Source: Dimorphilus gyrociliatus (taxonomy: Eukaryota > Annelida > Polychaeta > Dinophilidae). From it: a stretch of 43,639 nt of DNA. Of the stretch, positions 42,185-43,639 are shown in pieces. The stretch spans positions 141,184 through 184,822 of the forward strand of contig CAJFCJ010000095.1 in NCBI GenBank assembly GCA_904063045.1, written 5' to 3'. Below the pieces are notes generated by a model. It saw only the letters and a program-made list of their open reading frames with translations. It ran no database searches and had not been told where the DNA came from. Both the position numbers and the translations under genes were made by a program. Numbering within the stretch: position 1 is the stretch's first letter; every line of letters begins with the position of its first letter.

Positions 42185-43639
42185 ATGAAGTTTTTTCAAA
42201 GTAGCGTCTACAAAGCGTTTATCATTGTATTTTCAATTTATAGATTTACCAATTCAGCCTATTCATCTTGCTCTTTAAATTATCATTTATATTCATCATT
42301 AATTTTTAATAATTCAATAAAATATCAATTAATTTCAATTGAGGAAACTAACTATTACATTTATGGAAAATTGAAAATATTCTTTTTAAATAAGAATGAA
42401 AGCTTTTTCTTAGAAATTCGATCAGAAAATGAAAAAGAAATCTATGGAAAACTTTGCCAATCAATGGGATACGATAATATATCATTTTGGGCTCAGACGT
42501 GTAAAAATGGACGAGGTAATTAATTGTCAGAATATTGATTAATGAACCTTTTAATCTCCTTCTTTCGGAGCTTGAGAGAAAACGGTGCAGTAAGCAAACG
42601 TTTAGGATAGGATTTTAGGCTTTTATAGGGTTAGGAATCGTAAAATGGATAGAATCTTATTAAATGTTGGGTTTAGGGTTAGGGAAAAACATCAAAAAAG
42701 AAATAGAAAAATGGACCGTTTTCTTCCCATTACAATCTCTATCTTTGCATTAATTCTAGTCTGAAAAAATCTTACAGAGAAAGCGGAAGTGTTAATTTTA
42801 AATAGTAAAATGTAAATAAATTATTTTCGGATTATTTCTTTGATTGATTGTGAAATAATCTTTCATTCATTTCAGTTATAGATATTCAAGTATGGTGAAT
42901 GTTCAAAATCATGAATTCTGTATGAAATGTTACAAGAGAAACGTCACGTGTTAGTTGGGTTCTGTTTTTTAAATTGGATTTTGTTGGCTGTAATACTATT
43001 TTGTCTAAAAATCTATTAGATTTTCTCGCCTCCGAAGAGAAAGAGTCTTATAAACTTTTATTAAATAATAACGGTTCAATTTGTTCCGTGTTTGTAAACC
43101 AATCGGTAAACGTTGAAAGATATTGCCAAAGATCTTTGTTTATAGTAAATCAAAGGGGGGAAGAGTTGAAAATGGAAGAAGAATGTCAATTTCGAGTTTA
43201 TTTGAATGAAAATGATGAAATTATGATTATTTCGAAATTGAAATACGAAACTAATTCATTATTTTGTAAATCATCTCAACTAAATGATTTTCAGTTTATA
43301 AAAACTGGTAATAACAAATTGGAAACTATAGAATATTATACAAAACATACATTAAATCATTTACCCGTTATTCAATCAAAAACATATGGAAGGATTCCAA
43401 TGCTTATTGATACCAGTTCTCAAAGTATTCAAAGTTGTCGAATTGTTGACAAAAAGCGTCGAATAGAAGAGACGTTTTCCGTCATAATTCACTTTTTGAA
43501 TGGAATAATTGTTGCGTAATTTTTAACATGATTTGTTTTCTTCCTTAGACAAAGAGATACATTATAGAATTCTACCTGCTCCATGTTGGTCCATTGGCAA
43601 AATTCCAAGTCCGAAATATACAAGGTTAATATATTTTCC
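42185..43639 (+). CDS. SRCR-like-unit secreted protein, 5' part, paralogue of the 2.9-6.1 kb gene
   Basis: ATG 42185 begins a leader (MKFFQSSVYKAFIIVFSIYRFTNS). The first exon (about 42185-42515, phase 1 donor G|GTAATT) has an SRCR-like core (KLCQSMGYDNISF) and ends TCKNGRG. A later exon (about 42950-43510) joins modules B and C without the intron seen in the left gene. It has YCQRS, EECQFRV, LNDFQFIKTGNNKLETIEYY and VIQSKTYGRIPML, matching DFQILEYSSANTLEKYF...YYIKSKTYG at 3.7-3.9 kb. A tail exon (from about 43550) resembles module D (APCW). The acceptor for the second exon is uncertain; a small exon near 42875 may exist. The gene continues off the right edge. Confidence 0.6.
42668..42686 (+). 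repeat. Short telomere-like TTAGGG tract in an intron
   Basis: GGGTTTAGGGTTAGGG, about 2.5 imperfect repeats, in the presumed intron of the right-edge gene. TATAGGGTTAGG lies near 42625. Confidence 0.6.

Noticed and set aside
9453-43639. CRISPR array, operon or ribosome-binding-site features
   Set aside because: The sequence is eukaryotic with spliceosomal introns. No regularly spaced direct repeats with spacers were seen.
1-43639. tRNA or rRNA genes
   Set aside because: I saw no convincing cloverleaf with a T-loop GGTTCRA in the intergenic parts. A covariance-model scan would be needed to exclude them.

Overview
The window is a gene-dense piece of a compact, A+T-rich animal genome. Genes are split by short GT-AG introns (mostly 45-150 bp), nearly all encode secreted or membrane proteins, and intergenic space is small. 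The domain repertoire (C-type lectin, F5/8C discoidin, PAN/apple, fibrinogen-related, SRCR, LDLa, LRR, PKD, REJ, PLAT, polycystin channel, Ly6, rhodopsin-like GPCR) is metazoan. The small genome and an LDLa+LRR receptor like snail GRL101 suggest a lophotrochozoan such as a miniaturised annelid. That placement is inference; the sequence alone does not settle it.

Layout. 1-2.76 kb (minus): the extracellular part of an LDLa-LRR receptor that runs off the left edge. 2.94-6.08 kb (minus): a secreted or ectodomain gene built from repeated SRCR-like units plus modules I do not recognise. A paralogue starts at the right edge (42.19 kb, plus). 6.1-9.45 kb: mostly non-coding, with decayed Tc1-like and mariner-like transposase relics and a (TC)14 microsatellite. 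9.45-29.90 kb (plus): one giant polycystin-1-type gene. I can chain 30 exons into a single open frame of 6,092 codons plus stop. 30.74-31.94 kb (plus): a small two-PAN secreted protein. 33.08-39.02 kb (plus): a 10-exon gene of about 1,789 aa with furin-like cysteine-rich repeats, a Ly6/three-finger domain and a GPI-type tail. 39.51-40.04 kb (plus): an open frame for a rhodopsin-like GPCR lacking TM3-TM6. 40.41-41.57 kb (minus): a complete three-exon rhodopsin-like GPCR. 42.19 kb to the end (plus): the SRCR-unit paralogue.

Main points. The polycystin carries an ectodomain of lectin-type supermodules, [CTL-PAN-F5/8C x3] three times and then CTL-PAN-F5/8C-FReD-FTP. Three copies of an unrecognised cysteine domain follow, then alternating PKD-type modules, a REJ region, a GAIN/GPS region with a degenerate GPS, PLAT and 11 predicted membrane segments. 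It looks like a multi-lectin surface receptor coupled to a polycystin channel. Its neighbours are also lectin-like or cysteine-rich surface proteins, so the region reads as a cell-recognition or chemosensory neighbourhood (inference). Domain-bounding introns are overwhelmingly phase 1, pointing to exon shuffling. Several short words (TAGGCCTA, GTCACGTG, AAAATGGCG) recur far more than base composition predicts.

All exon boundaries were read by eye from splice consensus and frame continuity. No alignment, profile search or transcript was available.
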